Positions 26,998-35,169 of a stretch of 64,000 bases of DNA are shown here, in pieces. The notes under the pieces were generated by a model. It did not search any database. It worked only from the letters and a program-made list of their open reading frames with translations, and had not been told where the DNA came from. Origin of the DNA: Streptomyces sp. NBC_00154 (GTDB taxonomy: Bacteria > Actinomycetota > Actinomycetes > Streptomycetales > Streptomycetaceae); assembly GCF_026342835.1 (NCBI RefSeq), contig NZ_JAPEMI010000001.1, positions 2,610,501 through 2,674,500 on the forward strand. Direction: 5' to 3'. Numbering within the stretch: position 1 is the first letter of the stretch; every line of letters begins with the position of its first letter. Position numbers and translations under genes: made by a program.

Positions 26998-28026
26998 ATG
27001 TCCCCCGCGCTCCCTGCCGCGTACGCCGTCCCCTTCACGGAACTGGCCCTCGCCAACGTCGTACGCGAGTACCCCAACGCCCCTGCCCACCTGTACGCCG
27101 GCCCCGAGGAGCTGGTCGCGCCCCGCACCCTGCACCCCGCCTTCTACGGGGGGTACGACTGGCATTCCACCGTGCACATGCACTGGCTTCTCGTCCGCCT
27201 GCTGCGCCGCTTCTCCGCCACCGGCGACCTCCCGGCCACGGTCACCACCCGTGTCCACGAGGTACTGAACTCCCACCTCACCCCGGAGAACCTCGCCTTC
27301 GAGGCGGCGTATCTCCGCAAGCGCCCGCACTTCGAACGCCCCTACGGCTGGGCGTGGCTGGTGGCGCTGGCGGCGGAGTGCCGCGCGCTCGCCACCCCCG
27401 AGGGCGACCGCTGGGCCGACGCTCTCGCCCCCGCCGTGGAGACGGTCGGCGAACTCCTCACCGGCTGGCTGCCCAAGGCGACGTACCCGATCAGGCACGG
27501 AATCCACCCCAACAGCGCCTTCGGCCTGGGCATGGTTCTGGACGCGGGCGAGCGCGCCGGTCTGTCCCGCCCGGTGCTCGACGCGGTGGCGGAACGGCTG
27601 CGCACCTGGTTCGCCGAGGACCACGACGCCCCCGCCCACTGGGAGCCGTCCGGGCAGGACTTCCTCTCCCCCGCCCTGACCGAGGCGGACGCGATGCGCC
27701 GGGTGCTGCCCGTCGCGGAGTTCCGGACCTGGCTGGCCGGGTTCCTGCCCGGGCTGACGGACTCTCCGCTGCTCACCCCGCCCGTGGTCTCCGACCACTC
27801 GGACCCGCAGATCGGCCACCTCCTGGGCCTCACCATGAGCCGGGCAGCGGCCCTCCGTACGATCGCCGACGCGCTGGGCGAGGGCCCCGCCCACACCGCT
27901 CTGACCGCTTCGGCCGAGGCTCATCTCGCCGTCGGCCTGCCGTCGGTCTCCTCCGGCGACTTCAGCACGGACCACTGGCTGGCCACCTTCGCCGCACTGG
28001 CCCTGGACACCCCGCCCGGCCACTGA
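26998..28026 (+). CDS. DUF2891 protein
   Basis: A 342-residue soluble protein of the DUF2891 family. It has no signal peptide. The pattern is rich in Trp, His and Glu: HPAFYGGYDWHSTVHMHWLL near residue 45, RPYGWAWLVALAAE, GIHPNSAFGLG, HWEPSGQDFLSPAL and SDHSDPQIGHL. This resembles an alpha/alpha-toroid enzyme with conserved acidic and His residues. ATG 26998 is chosen because GGAG lies 9 bases upstream; GTG 26989 is too close to it. It is third in the DUF969 operon, so an enzyme feeding or using 5-oxoproline is possible. Confidence 0.82.
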   Translation: MSPALPAAYAVPFTELALANVVREYPNAPAHLYAGPEELVAPRTLHPAFYGGYDWHSTVHMHWLLVRLLRRFSATGDLPATVTTRVHEVLNSHLTPENLAFEAAYLRKRPHFERPYGWAWLVALAAECRALATPEGDRWADALAPAVETVGELLTGWLPKATYPIRHGIHPNSAFGLGMVLDAGERAGLSRPVLDAVAERLRTWFAEDHDAPAHWEPSGQDFLSPALTEADAMRRVLPVAEFRTWLAGFLPGLTDSPLLTPPVVSDHSDPQIGHLLGLTMSRAAALRTIADALGEGPAHTALTASAEAHLAVGLPSVSSGDFSTDHWLATFAALALDTPPGH

Positions 28027-28048
28027 CCGGTCCGGCACACCGCACAAC

Positions 28049-28081
28049 GACCGGGGCGGCCCTCGACGGGCCGCCCCGGTC
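28049..28081. terminator. Terminator after the DUF2891 gene
   Basis: GACCGGGGCGGCCC pairs perfectly with GGGCCGCCCCGGTC around a 5-base loop, 22 bases after the stop codon. It ends the DUF969-DUF979-DUF2891 operon. Confidence 0.8.
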
Positions 28082-28133
28082 CCGGCCGTGCGGCCCGGTC
28101 CTCCGGCGGCCGACCGGCCCTTAGGGTCGTCCC

Positions 28134-28847
28134 ATGACCGACAGCTCGCGCGAAAGCAGTGCCTCCGCGGCCGCCCACGAGGCGGGCAGCGTCCACGAGG
28201 CGGGAACTGCCGCCGACGTCCTCCGTGGCCGCTGGCACGCGGCTCTCGTCGCCGTCCGGGGCGGCGCCCCCACTCCCGATCCGCGCCCCTACGCCGACAA
28301 CTTCCTTGCCCGTTGGGCCGAACCGCAGCGCCGCTACCACACCACGGCCCATCTGACGGCGGTCCTCGACCGCATCGACACACTGGCCGGCCACGCCGCC
28401 GACCCGGACGCCGTCCGCCTCGCCGCGTGGTTCCACGACGCGGTGTACCGCCCGGACCGCTCCGAGAACGAGGAGCGCAGCGCCGCCCTGGCCGAGCGCG
28501 CCCTGCCCGAGGCCGGTGTCCCGGACGACATCACCGCCGAAGTGGCGCGGCTGGTCCGGCTCACCGTCACTCACGACCCGGCGGCCGGCGACACCAACGG
28601 CGAGGTGCTGTGCGACGCGGACCTGGCGATCCTGGCGGCCGCCCCCAAGGAGTACGCGGAGTACGCGGCGCAGGTACGGGAGGAGTACGGCTTCGTCCCC
28701 GACGACGCGTTCCGGGACGGCCGGGCGGCCGTACTGCGTCAGCTGCTGGGGCTGCCGAGACTGTTCCGTACGCCGCACGGGATCGCGGAGTGGGAGCCGC
28801 GTGCCCGGCAGAACCTGCTCACGGAGCTCGAGCTGCTCACCCGTTGA
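28134..28847 (+). CDS. HD-domain metal-dependent hydrolase-like protein
   Basis: A 237-residue protein. After ~30 low-complexity residues comes an HD-type helical domain: RRYHTTAHL near residue 67, AAWFHDAVYRP near 96 with the His-Asp pair, and LCDADLAIL near 158, giving the metal-ligand set. Similar Streptomyces proteins are annotated as predicted metal-dependent HD phosphohydrolases; substrate unknown. ATG 28134 follows GGGTCGTCCC, a weak site. It lies between a terminator and the exporter gene. Confidence 0.82.
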   Translation: MTDSSRESSASAAAHEAGSVHEAGTAADVLRGRWHAALVAVRGGAPTPDPRPYADNFLARWAEPQRRYHTTAHLTAVLDRIDTLAGHAADPDAVRLAAWFHDAVYRPDRSENEERSAALAERALPEAGVPDDITAEVARLVRLTVTHDPAAGDTNGEVLCDADLAILAAAPKEYAEYAAQVREEYGFVPDDAFRDGRAAVLRQLLGLPRLFRTPHGIAEWEPRARQNLLTELELLTR

Positions 28848-28909
28848 GACAGTCGGCACGATCCGCCGATACGGGAATGTAACGGACTGCATCGTCGTTG
28901 GCACCTGTC

Positions 28910-30169
28910 ATGCCCGACTCTGCCGTTCGTCATCGCACCCGTATGCCCTTGGCCGTATACATTTTGGGGCTCTCGGTTTTCGCCCTCGGTACGAGCGAGT
29001 TCATGCTCTCCGGTCTGCTGCCGCCGATCGCCGACGACATGAATGTGTCCATCCCCCGGGCCGGGCTCCTGATATCCGCCTTCGCCATCGGCATGGTGAT
29101 CGGTGCACCCCTGCTCGCCGTGGCCACGCTCCGGCTGCCGCGCCGGACCACCCTGATCACGCTGATCTCGGTCTTCGGCCTCGGGCAGGTCGCGGGTGCG
29201 CTTGCTCCGACGTACGAGGTGCTCTTCGCGTCCCGTGTGGTGAGCGCCTTCGCGTGCGCCGGGTTCTGGGCCGTCGGTGCGGCGGTCGCCATCGCGATGG
29301 TGCCGGTGAACGCGCGGGCCAGAGCGATGGCCGTGATGATCGGCGGGCTGTCGATCGCGAACGTCCTCGGCGTACCGCTGGGGGCGTTCCTCGGTGAGAA
29401 CCTCGGCTGGCGGTCGGCGTTCTGGGCGGTCGGTGCGGCGTCGGCGGTGGCTCTGGCCGGTGTGGCGACGCTGATCCCACGTATCCCGCTCCCTGCGGAG
29501 AAGCCGCAGCTCAAGCGGGAGATGTCCATCTACCGTGACCGTCAGGCGTGGCTGTCGATCATGGTCACGGCGCTGGCGGCGGGCGGGGTCTTCTGCGCGT
29601 TCAGCTATCTCGCGCCGCTGCTGACGGATGTCGCCGGGCTGGACTCGGGCTGGGTGCCGACGGTCCTCGCGCTGTTCGGGGTCGGTGCGCTGATCGGCAC
29701 GACGATCGGCGGCCGGGTCGCGGACGCGCACCTCTTCGGGGTGCTGATGAGCGGCATCGCGGCGTCGACGGTCTTCCTGGTCGCGCTGGCGCTGTTCGCC
29801 TCGAACCAGGTCGCCGCGGTCGGGCTCGCGTTCCTGCTGGGCCTGTCGGCGTTCTACACGGCCCCGGCACTGAACGCCCGGATGTTCAACATCGCGGGCG
29901 CGGCCCCGACCCTGGCGGGTGCGACGACGACTGCCGCGTTCAATCTGGGCAACACGGGCGGCCCCTGGCTGGGCGGCACGGTGATCGACGCGGACTTCGG
30001 GTTCGCGGCGACGGCCTGGGCGGGCGCGGCGATGACGGTGCTGGCGCTGGTGGGGGTGGTGTGCTCACTGCGGCTGCAGGGCGGGGGCAGGTCGCGCCGG
30101 GTGACCGGTTCGCCCGCGGCGGCGGCTTCGCCGGAGGCGTCCGTGGAAGCGCCTGCCCCGGCGGTGTGA
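28910..30169 (+). CDS. MFS exporter, Cmx/CmrA-like
   Basis: A ~419-residue twelve-segment major facilitator of the drug/sugar exporter type. MPLAVYILGLSVFALGTSEF followed by MLSGLLPPIADDM is characteristic of the Cmx/CmrA chloramphenicol-exporter and AraJ-like branch. The motif C-like segment ANVLGVPLGAFLGENLGWR is in the fifth segment. Start is ATG 28910; the in-frame ATG 28943 would begin directly at MPLAVYIL. The substrate cannot be read from the sequence. Confidence 0.85.
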   Translation: MPDSAVRHRTRMPLAVYILGLSVFALGTSEFMLSGLLPPIADDMNVSIPRAGLLISAFAIGMVIGAPLLAVATLRLPRRTTLITLISVFGLGQVAGALAPTYEVLFASRVVSAFACAGFWAVGAAVAIAMVPVNARARAMAVMIGGLSIANVLGVPLGAFLGENLGWRSAFWAVGAASAVALAGVATLIPRIPLPAEKPQLKREMSIYRDRQAWLSIMVTALAAGGVFCAFSYLAPLLTDVAGLDSGWVPTVLALFGVGALIGTTIGGRVADAHLFGVLMSGIAASTVFLVALALFASNQVAAVGLAFLLGLSAFYTAPALNARMFNIAGAAPTLAGATTTAAFNLGNTGGPWLGGTVIDADFGFAATAWAGAAMTVLALVGVVCSLRLQGGGRSRRVTGSPAAAASPEASVEAPAPAV

Positions 30170-30197
30170 CCCCGGCGGCCGCGTCGGCCGCATCCGT

Positions 30198-30473
30198 TCA
30201 GCTGCCGGGAGCCGGGCGTCCCTTGGGGCGTCGCAGCCCCGCGTCCGTCAGCCGGCGCACCAGTTCCTTGGAGCCGATCTCGCGGGCCCCGGCCCGCACC
30301 GCGTCCGCGTACCGGGTCTCCGGTACGTCGTAGTGGTCGCGCTCGAAGGCCTTCGGCGGGCAGCCGATCGAGGCGGCGAAGGCGTGCAGCTCCTCGAACG
30401 AGACATCGCTCACCAGGTGCGACCAGAGGCGTCCGTGACCCGGCCAGTCCGGCGGGTCGATATAGACCGTCAC
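30198..30473 (-). CDS. DUF4031 protein
   Basis: A 91-residue protein starting VTVYIDPPDWPGHGRLWSHL from GTG 30473. It belongs to the DUF4031 family, whose members share the PPxWPxHGRxWSHL and FERDHYDVPETRY patterns. The His, Asp and Trp pattern suggests a small metal- or nucleotide-binding enzyme, but no activity is established. It overlaps the upstream gene by four bases, so the two are coupled. Confidence 0.78.
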   Translation of the reverse strand: MTVYIDPPDWPGHGRLWSHLVSDVSFEELHAFAASIGCPPKAFERDHYDVPETRYADAVRAGAREIGSKELVRRLTDAGLRRPKGRPAPGS

Positions 30474-30838
30474 CGACGCAGCACCCCGCTCAGCGCGCCG
30501 ACGCGCGCCACCATCACGGTCGCCTTGGTGCATACCCAGCGCGGGTCCGGCCCCAGTTCGGGTTCGACGTCGAGGGCGTGCGGGTCGCCGGCGTCGCAGA
30601 CCGGGCAGAGCGGCCACCGGCCGTAACGCTCCAGCAGCGCGTCCTGGACGTCCTGGGCGACCAGTCCGACCAGGTACTCCATACCGTCCGGCCACTGTTC
30701 GACCCACCAGCGCCGGTGCGTCACCGCGTCCTCGACGAGGGAGACGATTTCGGCCTCGGCGACGTCGCCGGCTGCGAGATCGGCCATCACCAGCGCGCGG
30801 GCGGTATGCAGCGCCTGCTCCAGGCGGTTCAACTCCAT
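30470..30838 (-). CDS. Hypothetical cytoplasmic protein with CxxC
   Basis: A 122-residue protein, MELNRLEQALHTARALVMAD from ATG 30838 (ATG 30859 is also possible). The N-terminal half is helical and acidic. The second half has WPLCPVCDAGDPHALDVEPE, a CPVC pair with a following His that could bind metal, and RWVCTKATVMVA. I recognise it only as a conserved Streptomyces hypothetical protein paired with DUF4031. The GTGA overlap supports cotranslation. Confidence 0.68.
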   Translation of the reverse strand: MELNRLEQALHTARALVMADLAAGDVAEAEIVSLVEDAVTHRRWWVEQWPDGMEYLVGLVAQDVQDALLERYGRWPLCPVCDAGDPHALDVEPELGPDPRWVCTKATVMVARVGALSGVLRR

Positions 30839-30937
30839 GGAGTCATTCTCACCCCGCATCCAACCGGCCCTCGCCGTAAGACGGCCTTCGTCACAGACAG
30901 ATTCTCGGTACCGCCAGAGGTCGGGACCAAAGAGGGG

Positions 30938-30970
30938 TTGACGGGTCGCAGGGTTGAAAATATCTTTCAA
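30938..30970 (+). promoter_or_regulatory. murR promoter with overlapping operator
   Basis: TTGACG (30938-30943), 17 bases, TATCTT (30961-30966). The inverted repeat TTGAAAATATCTTTCAA (30954-30970) covers the -10 element. The GTG start at 30973 lies ~7 bases after the -10, so the transcript should be leaderless. A related half-site pair, TGAAGGAAAGTTTCA, follows at 30984-30998 inside the gene. Confidence 0.8.
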
Positions 30971-30972
30971 AC

Positions 30973-31893
30973 GTGACCAATGACCTGAAGGAAAGTTTCA
31001 GCGGTGATTCTCCGCCCGCACCGGCCGCCCTCGCGGCCAAGGTGCGGACGCTCGCGCCGTCCATGACCCGCTCCATGCAGCGGGTCGCCGAAGCCGTCGC
31101 CGGTGACCCCGCCGGCTGCGCCGCCCTGACGGTCACCGGTCTCGCCGAGCTCACCGGCACCAGCGAGGCGACCGTGGTCCGCACGGCCCGCCTCCTCGGC
31201 TACCCCGGCTACCGTGATCTGCGCCTCGCCCTGGCCGGGCTCGCCGCCCACCAGCAGTCCGGCCGCGCCCCCGCTGTCACGGCGGACATAGCGGTCGACG
31301 ACCCGATCGCCGATGTGGTCGCCAAGCTCGCCTTCGACGAGCAGCAGACCCTCGCCGACACGGCCGCCGGGCTCGACACGGTACAGCTCGGCGCCGCCGT
31401 CGCCGCCGCGTCGACCGCCCGCCGGATCGACATCTACGGCGTCGGCGCCTCCTCCCTCGTCGCCCAGGACCTGGGGCAGAAGCTGCTCCGGATCGGCCTG
31501 ATCGCGCACGCCCACATGGACCCGCACCTGGCTGTGACCAACGCCGTGCAGCTCCGCTCCGGCGATGTGGCGATCGCGATCACCCACTCCGGCTCCACGG
31601 TCGATGTGATCGAACCGCTCCGGGTGGCCTTCGACCAGGGGGCGACGACGATCGCGATCACCGGCCGCCCCGACGGCCCGGTGACGCAGTACGCGGACCA
31701 CGTGCTGACGACCTCCACCGCCCGCGAGAGCGAACTGCGCCCCGCCGCGATGTCGAGCCGTACGAGCCAGCTGCTCGTCGTGGACTGTCTGTTCATAGGC
31801 GTCGCCCAGCGGACGTACGAGACGGCCGCCCCGGCGCTGGCCGCCTCCTACGAGGCGCTCGCCCACCGACATACCCCTCGCAGCACCCGCTGA
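30973..31893 (+). CDS. MurR/RpiR family transcriptional regulator
   Basis: A 306-residue regulator. Residues ~20-95 form the RpiR helix-turn-helix (MTRSMQRVAEAVAGDPAGCA, GTSEATVVRTARLLGYPGYR). Residues ~130-270 form a SIS sugar-phosphate-binding domain (GVGASSLVAQDLGQKLLRIG, ITHSGSTVDVIEPL). It likely senses N-acetylmuramate 6-phosphate and controls itself, murQ and the EIIBC gene, which follow within 65 and 55 bases. The start is GTG 30973, judged leaderless from the promoter. It is divergent from the CxxC hypothetical gene. Confidence 0.9.
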   Translation: MTNDLKESFSGDSPPAPAALAAKVRTLAPSMTRSMQRVAEAVAGDPAGCAALTVTGLAELTGTSEATVVRTARLLGYPGYRDLRLALAGLAAHQQSGRAPAVTADIAVDDPIADVVAKLAFDEQQTLADTAAGLDTVQLGAAVAAASTARRIDIYGVGASSLVAQDLGQKLLRIGLIAHAHMDPHLAVTNAVQLRSGDVAIAITHSGSTVDVIEPLRVAFDQGATTIAITGRPDGPVTQYADHVLTTSTARESELRPAAMSSRTSQLLVVDCLFIGVAQRTYETAAPALAASYEALAHRHTPRSTR

Positions 31894-31955
31894 CCACAAC
31901 GCCGTACCCGCTGAACCGCACGAGACACGAGATCGAGAAAGCAGAGCCGCTGTCC

Positions 31956-32933
31956 ATGACCTCCACCACCGACGCCAACGCCGCGACGCCCGGCCGGGAC
32001 TCCGAGTACGGGGAGCTGCGCGCCGAGCTCGCCACCCTCACCACCGAGGCGTTCCGGCCCGAGCTCGCCGAGATCGACCGGCTGGACACGCTGGAGATTG
32101 CCCGGATCATGAACGGCGAGGACCGGACCGTCCCGACCGCCGTCGCCGCCCGGCTGCCCGAGATCGCAGCGGCGATCGACGGAACGGCCGCCCGCATGGC
32201 CCGTGGCGGCCGGCTGATCTACGCGGGCGCGGGCACCCCGGGCCGGCTCGGCATCCTGGACGCCAGCGAGTGCCCGCCCACGTTCAACACCGACCCGTCC
32301 GAGGTCATCGGCCTGATCGCGGGCGGACCGTCCGCGATCATCACGGCCGTCGAGGGCGCCGAGGACAGCAAGGAGCTGGCCGCCGCCGACCTCGACGCCC
32401 TGGACCTCACCCTCGACGACACGGTGGTCGGCATCTCCGCCTCCGGCCGTACGCCGTACGCGATCGGGGCCGTCGAGCACGCCCGCGCCAAGGGCGCGCT
32501 GACCATCGGCCTGTCCTGCAACGCGGACTCGGCGCTCGGCGCCGCGGCCGAGCACCCCGTCGAGATCGTCGTCGGTCCCGAGCTGCTCACCGGCTCGACC
32601 CGGCTGAAGGCCGGTACGGCGCAGAAGCTCGTCCTCAACATGCTGTCCACGATCACGATGATCCGGCTCGGCAAGACGTACGGAAACCTGATGGTCGACG
32701 TCCGCGCCTCCAACGAGAAGCTGCGCGCCCGCTCCCGCCGGATCGTCGCCCTCGCCACCGGCGCCTCCGACGAGGAGATCGAGGCCGCGCTCGCCGCCAC
32801 CGACGGCGAGGTGAAGAACGCGATCCTCACCATCCTCGGCCAGGTCGACGGTCCCACCGCCGCCACACTCCTGTCCGCGTCCGACGGCCACCTCCGTGCC
32901 GCCCTCGCGGCCGCACCACGCACCACCACCTGA
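31956..32933 (+). CDS. murQ: N-acetylmuramic acid 6-phosphate etherase
   Basis: A 325-residue SIS-domain lyase. MurQ cleaves the lactyl ether of MurNAc 6-phosphate, giving GlcNAc 6-phosphate and lactate. Diagnostic parts are RLIYAGAGTPGRLGILDASE, CPPTFNT, IAGGPSAI, GAEDS (with the catalytic Glu), ISASGRTPYAIGA and TRLKAGTAQKLVLNMLST. The first ~20 residues are a nonconserved extension. It lies between the regulator and the PTS permease, forming a recycling and uptake unit. The product feeds NagA, encoded at 51.8 kb. Confidence 0.95.
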   Translation: MTSTTDANAATPGRDSEYGELRAELATLTTEAFRPELAEIDRLDTLEIARIMNGEDRTVPTAVAARLPEIAAAIDGTAARMARGGRLIYAGAGTPGRLGILDASECPPTFNTDPSEVIGLIAGGPSAIITAVEGAEDSKELAAADLDALDLTLDDTVVGISASGRTPYAIGAVEHARAKGALTIGLSCNADSALGAAAEHPVEIVVGPELLTGSTRLKAGTAQKLVLNMLSTITMIRLGKTYGNLMVDVRASNEKLRARSRRIVALATGASDEEIEAALAATDGEVKNAILTILGQVDGPTAATLLSASDGHLRAALAAAPRTTT

Positions 32934-32986
32934 CCCCATCCGGGGAACCGCTCCGACACCCCCCGCACAGCAAGGCACCACGCACC

Positions 32987-34528
32987 ATGGCTACAGAAGA
33001 CAAGAACCGCGCCACTGCCGCCGCGATCCTTCCGCTCGTCGGTGGCGCCGCGAACGTCAGCTCCGTCGTCCACTGCATGACCCGGCTCCGGCTGGGCCTG
33101 CACGACCGCTCGCTCGTCGACGACGAGGCCCTCAAGGCGCTCCCCGCCGTCATGGGTGTGGTCGAGGACGACACGTACCAGATCGTCCTCGGCCCGGGCA
33201 CCGTCGCCCGGGTCACCCCGGAGTTCGAACAGCTGGTGCGGGAGGCCCGCGAAGCCGCTCCCGAACCGGCCACCGCGGCCGAGCCGGCCACTACCACCAC
33301 CACTACCACCGCGGCCGAACTCGCCGCCCAGGGCGCCGCGATCAAGGCGGCGCGGAAGGCGAAGAACGCCACCCCGTTCAAGCTCTTCCTCCGGAAGATC
33401 GCGAACATCTTCGTCCCGCTGATCCCGGCCCTCATCGGCTGCGGCATCATCGCCGGTCTCAACGGCCTGCTGAAGAACCTGGGCTGGCTGACGTCGGTGA
33501 CGCCCGCGCTCGGCGCAATGGCGTCCGGCTTCATGGCGCTGATCGCCGTCTTCGTCGGCTACAACACGGCCAAGGAGTTCGGCGGCACGCCGATCCTCGG
33601 CGGTGCGGTCGCCGCGATCATCGTCTTCCCCGGCGTCGCGGACATCGAGGCCTTCGGCCAGAAGCTCTCCCCCGGCCAGGGCGGTGTGCTGGGCGCGCTC
33701 GGCGCGGCGGTCCTCGCGGTGTACGTGGAGAAGTGGTGCCGCCGCTGGGTCCCGGAGGCACTGGACGTCCTGGTCACCCCGACGCTGACGGTGCTGATCT
33801 CCGGCCTCGTGACGATCTTCGGCCTGATGTACGTGGCCGGTGAGGTCTCCACCGCGATCGGCGACTTCGCCAACTGGCTGCTGTCCAACGGCGGTGCGGG
33901 CGCGGGCCTGGTCCTCGGCGGCTTCTTCCTCCCCCTGGTCATGCTGGGCCTGCACCAGGCGCTGATCCCGATCCACACCACTCTGATCGAGCAGCAGGGC
34001 TACACGGTCCTCCTCCCGATCCTCGCCATGGCGGGTGCGGGCCAGGTCGGCGCGGCCCTCGCGGTCTACCTCCGTCTCCCCCGCAACGAGTCGATCCGCA
34101 GGACGATCAAGTCGGCTCTCCCCGCCGGTCTGCTGGGCGTGGGCGAGCCCCTGATCTACGGTGTCTCGCTCCCCCTCGGCCGCCCGTTCATCACGGCCTG
34201 CGTGGGCGGTGCGTTCGGTGGGGCGTTCGTCGGCTTCTTCAACCAGCTCGGCAGCGCGGTCGGCTCCACGGCGATCGGCCCGTCCGGCTGGGCCCTGTTC
34301 CCGCTCCTCGACGGCAACCACGGCCTGGGCACGACGATCGCGATCTACGCGGGCGGCCTGCTGGTCGGCTACCTGGCGGGCTTCGTCGCCACGTACTTCT
34401 TCGGCTTCAGCAAGGACCTGCTGGCGGAGTTCAACGTGTCGCAGGAGCCGGCGGTCTCGGCGGTCGCCGCAACCGGCGGCCCGACCGCCCCGGTCACCGA
34501 CCCGGCACCGGAGCCGGCCCGCGCCTGA
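32987..34528 (+). CDS. PTS EIIBC component, MurNAc/GlcNAc type
   Basis: A 513-residue fusion. The EIIB domain (residues 1-85) carries the phosphocysteine C30 in VVHCMTRLRLGL. A linker of Pro, Ala and seven consecutive Thr follows, then the EIIC membrane domain with about ten segments, including GYNTAKEFGGTP and GVGEPLIYG, the loop motif of the glucose-superfamily EIIC. There is no EIIA domain, so a shared EIIA (Crr type) elsewhere must supply phosphate. Position behind murR-murQ indicates a MurP-like N-acetylmuramate transporter. ATG 32987. Confidence 0.9.
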   Translation: MATEDKNRATAAAILPLVGGAANVSSVVHCMTRLRLGLHDRSLVDDEALKALPAVMGVVEDDTYQIVLGPGTVARVTPEFEQLVREAREAAPEPATAAEPATTTTTTTAAELAAQGAAIKAARKAKNATPFKLFLRKIANIFVPLIPALIGCGIIAGLNGLLKNLGWLTSVTPALGAMASGFMALIAVFVGYNTAKEFGGTPILGGAVAAIIVFPGVADIEAFGQKLSPGQGGVLGALGAAVLAVYVEKWCRRWVPEALDVLVTPTLTVLISGLVTIFGLMYVAGEVSTAIGDFANWLLSNGGAGAGLVLGGFFLPLVMLGLHQALIPIHTTLIEQQGYTVLLPILAMAGAGQVGAALAVYLRLPRNESIRRTIKSALPAGLLGVGEPLIYGVSLPLGRPFITACVGGAFGGAFVGFFNQLGSAVGSTAIGPSGWALFPLLDGNHGLGTTIAIYAGGLLVGYLAGFVATYFFGFSKDLLAEFNVSQEPAVSAVAATGGPTAPVTDPAPEPARA

Positions 34529-34540
34529 TCCCGTGACGCA

Positions 34541-34576
34541 ACGGAGGGCGGCACCCGTGCGGGTGCCGCCCTCCGT
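34541..34576. terminator. Terminator after the PTS operon
   Basis: ACGGAGGGCGGCACCC pairs perfectly with GGGTGCCGCCCTCCGT around a GTGC loop. It lies 12 bases after the EIIBC stop and just before a convergent small gene, so it may act in both directions. Confidence 0.88.
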
Positions 34577-34581
34577 GTGTC

Positions 34582-34815
34582 TCACGGCAGCCGCCCCTCC
34601 CGGTTGACCTCCCTGACCCTGGCCCGCAGCGCATCCCCGGGCGAGGCCGGCTGCACGGACTCCGGTGGGCAGTCCCACTCGGCCCCTCCTCCCGGCGGCC
34701 GCAGCTGCACGTACGGTCCGACGCACCCCATCACGCGCCCCACTCGCCCGTCCCGCGAGTCCACCGCGTACGTCCCGGGCTCCGGCGTACACGGTTCGAG
34801 TCCCTCACCCGTCAT
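34582..34815 (-). CDS. Small hypothetical protein
   Basis: A 77-residue protein, MTGEGLEPCTPEPGTYAVDS from ATG 34815, preceded by GGGGAGG at a 6-base spacing; GTG 34833 is less likely. It contains GRVGRVMGCVGPYVQLRPPG and EWDCPPESV, suggesting a small beta-barrel-like fold. I recognise it as a frequent Streptomyces companion of XRE/DUF397 loci but know no function. It overlaps the upstream small gene by 11 bases. Confidence 0.65.
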   Translation of the reverse strand: MTGEGLEPCTPEPGTYAVDSRDGRVGRVMGCVGPYVQLRPPGGGAEWDCPPESVQPASPGDALRARVREVNREGRLP

Positions 34816-35056
34816 GACCGGCCTCCCCGTCACACTTCTTCTCCAGAACGGCGCTCAGCTGCAGCGCCGTGTCGATGTTGCAGCGCCCCAGATCCACCAG
34901 CGGCGCGGGCTCGTTCCCCGAGCACGACACCGGATCGATCCGCAACGACGGCAGCGTGAGCCCCACGCCCTTCAACCCCTGTCTCAGCGTCTCCACCGCG
35001 TCCTCCGCCTCCTGCGCTCTTCCGGCGGCAACCCGTCGTCGCTCCGTACTGGTCAT
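34805..35056 (-). CDS. Small hypothetical protein, DUF397/XRE neighbourhood
   Basis: An 83-residue protein starting MTSTERRRVAAGRAQEAEDA from ATG 35056. The N-terminal half is an amphipathic helix. The second half, PSLRIDPVSCSGNEPAPLVD and LGRCNIDTALQLSAVL, holds two Cys. No domain is recognised. It is divergent from the XRE regulator and overlaps the next small gene, so the two are likely an operon. Confidence 0.6.
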   Translation of the reverse strand: MTSTERRRVAAGRAQEAEDAVETLRQGLKGVGLTLPSLRIDPVSCSGNEPAPLVDLGRCNIDTALQLSAVLEKKCDGEAGHDG

Positions 35057-35169
35057 CCTGCACACCTTCCACGCTCGGTAATCGCAATGCCTACCCAGCG
35101 TGTCCGACGCCCGACTAGCCTGGAAGTGCCGCAGGTCCAACAACCGCAGGTGTGTCACAGGGAGTTGCC

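Noticed and set aside
32219..34792. Long minus-strand frame opposite murQ and the PTS gene
   Set aside because: It is an antisense shadow of two recognisable genes, and crosses the strong terminator at 34541-34576.
34791..34806. T-arm-like sequence GGTTCGAGTCC suggesting a tRNA
   Set aside because: No acceptor, D or anticodon stem can be formed around it, and it lies inside a small coding gene on the minus strand.
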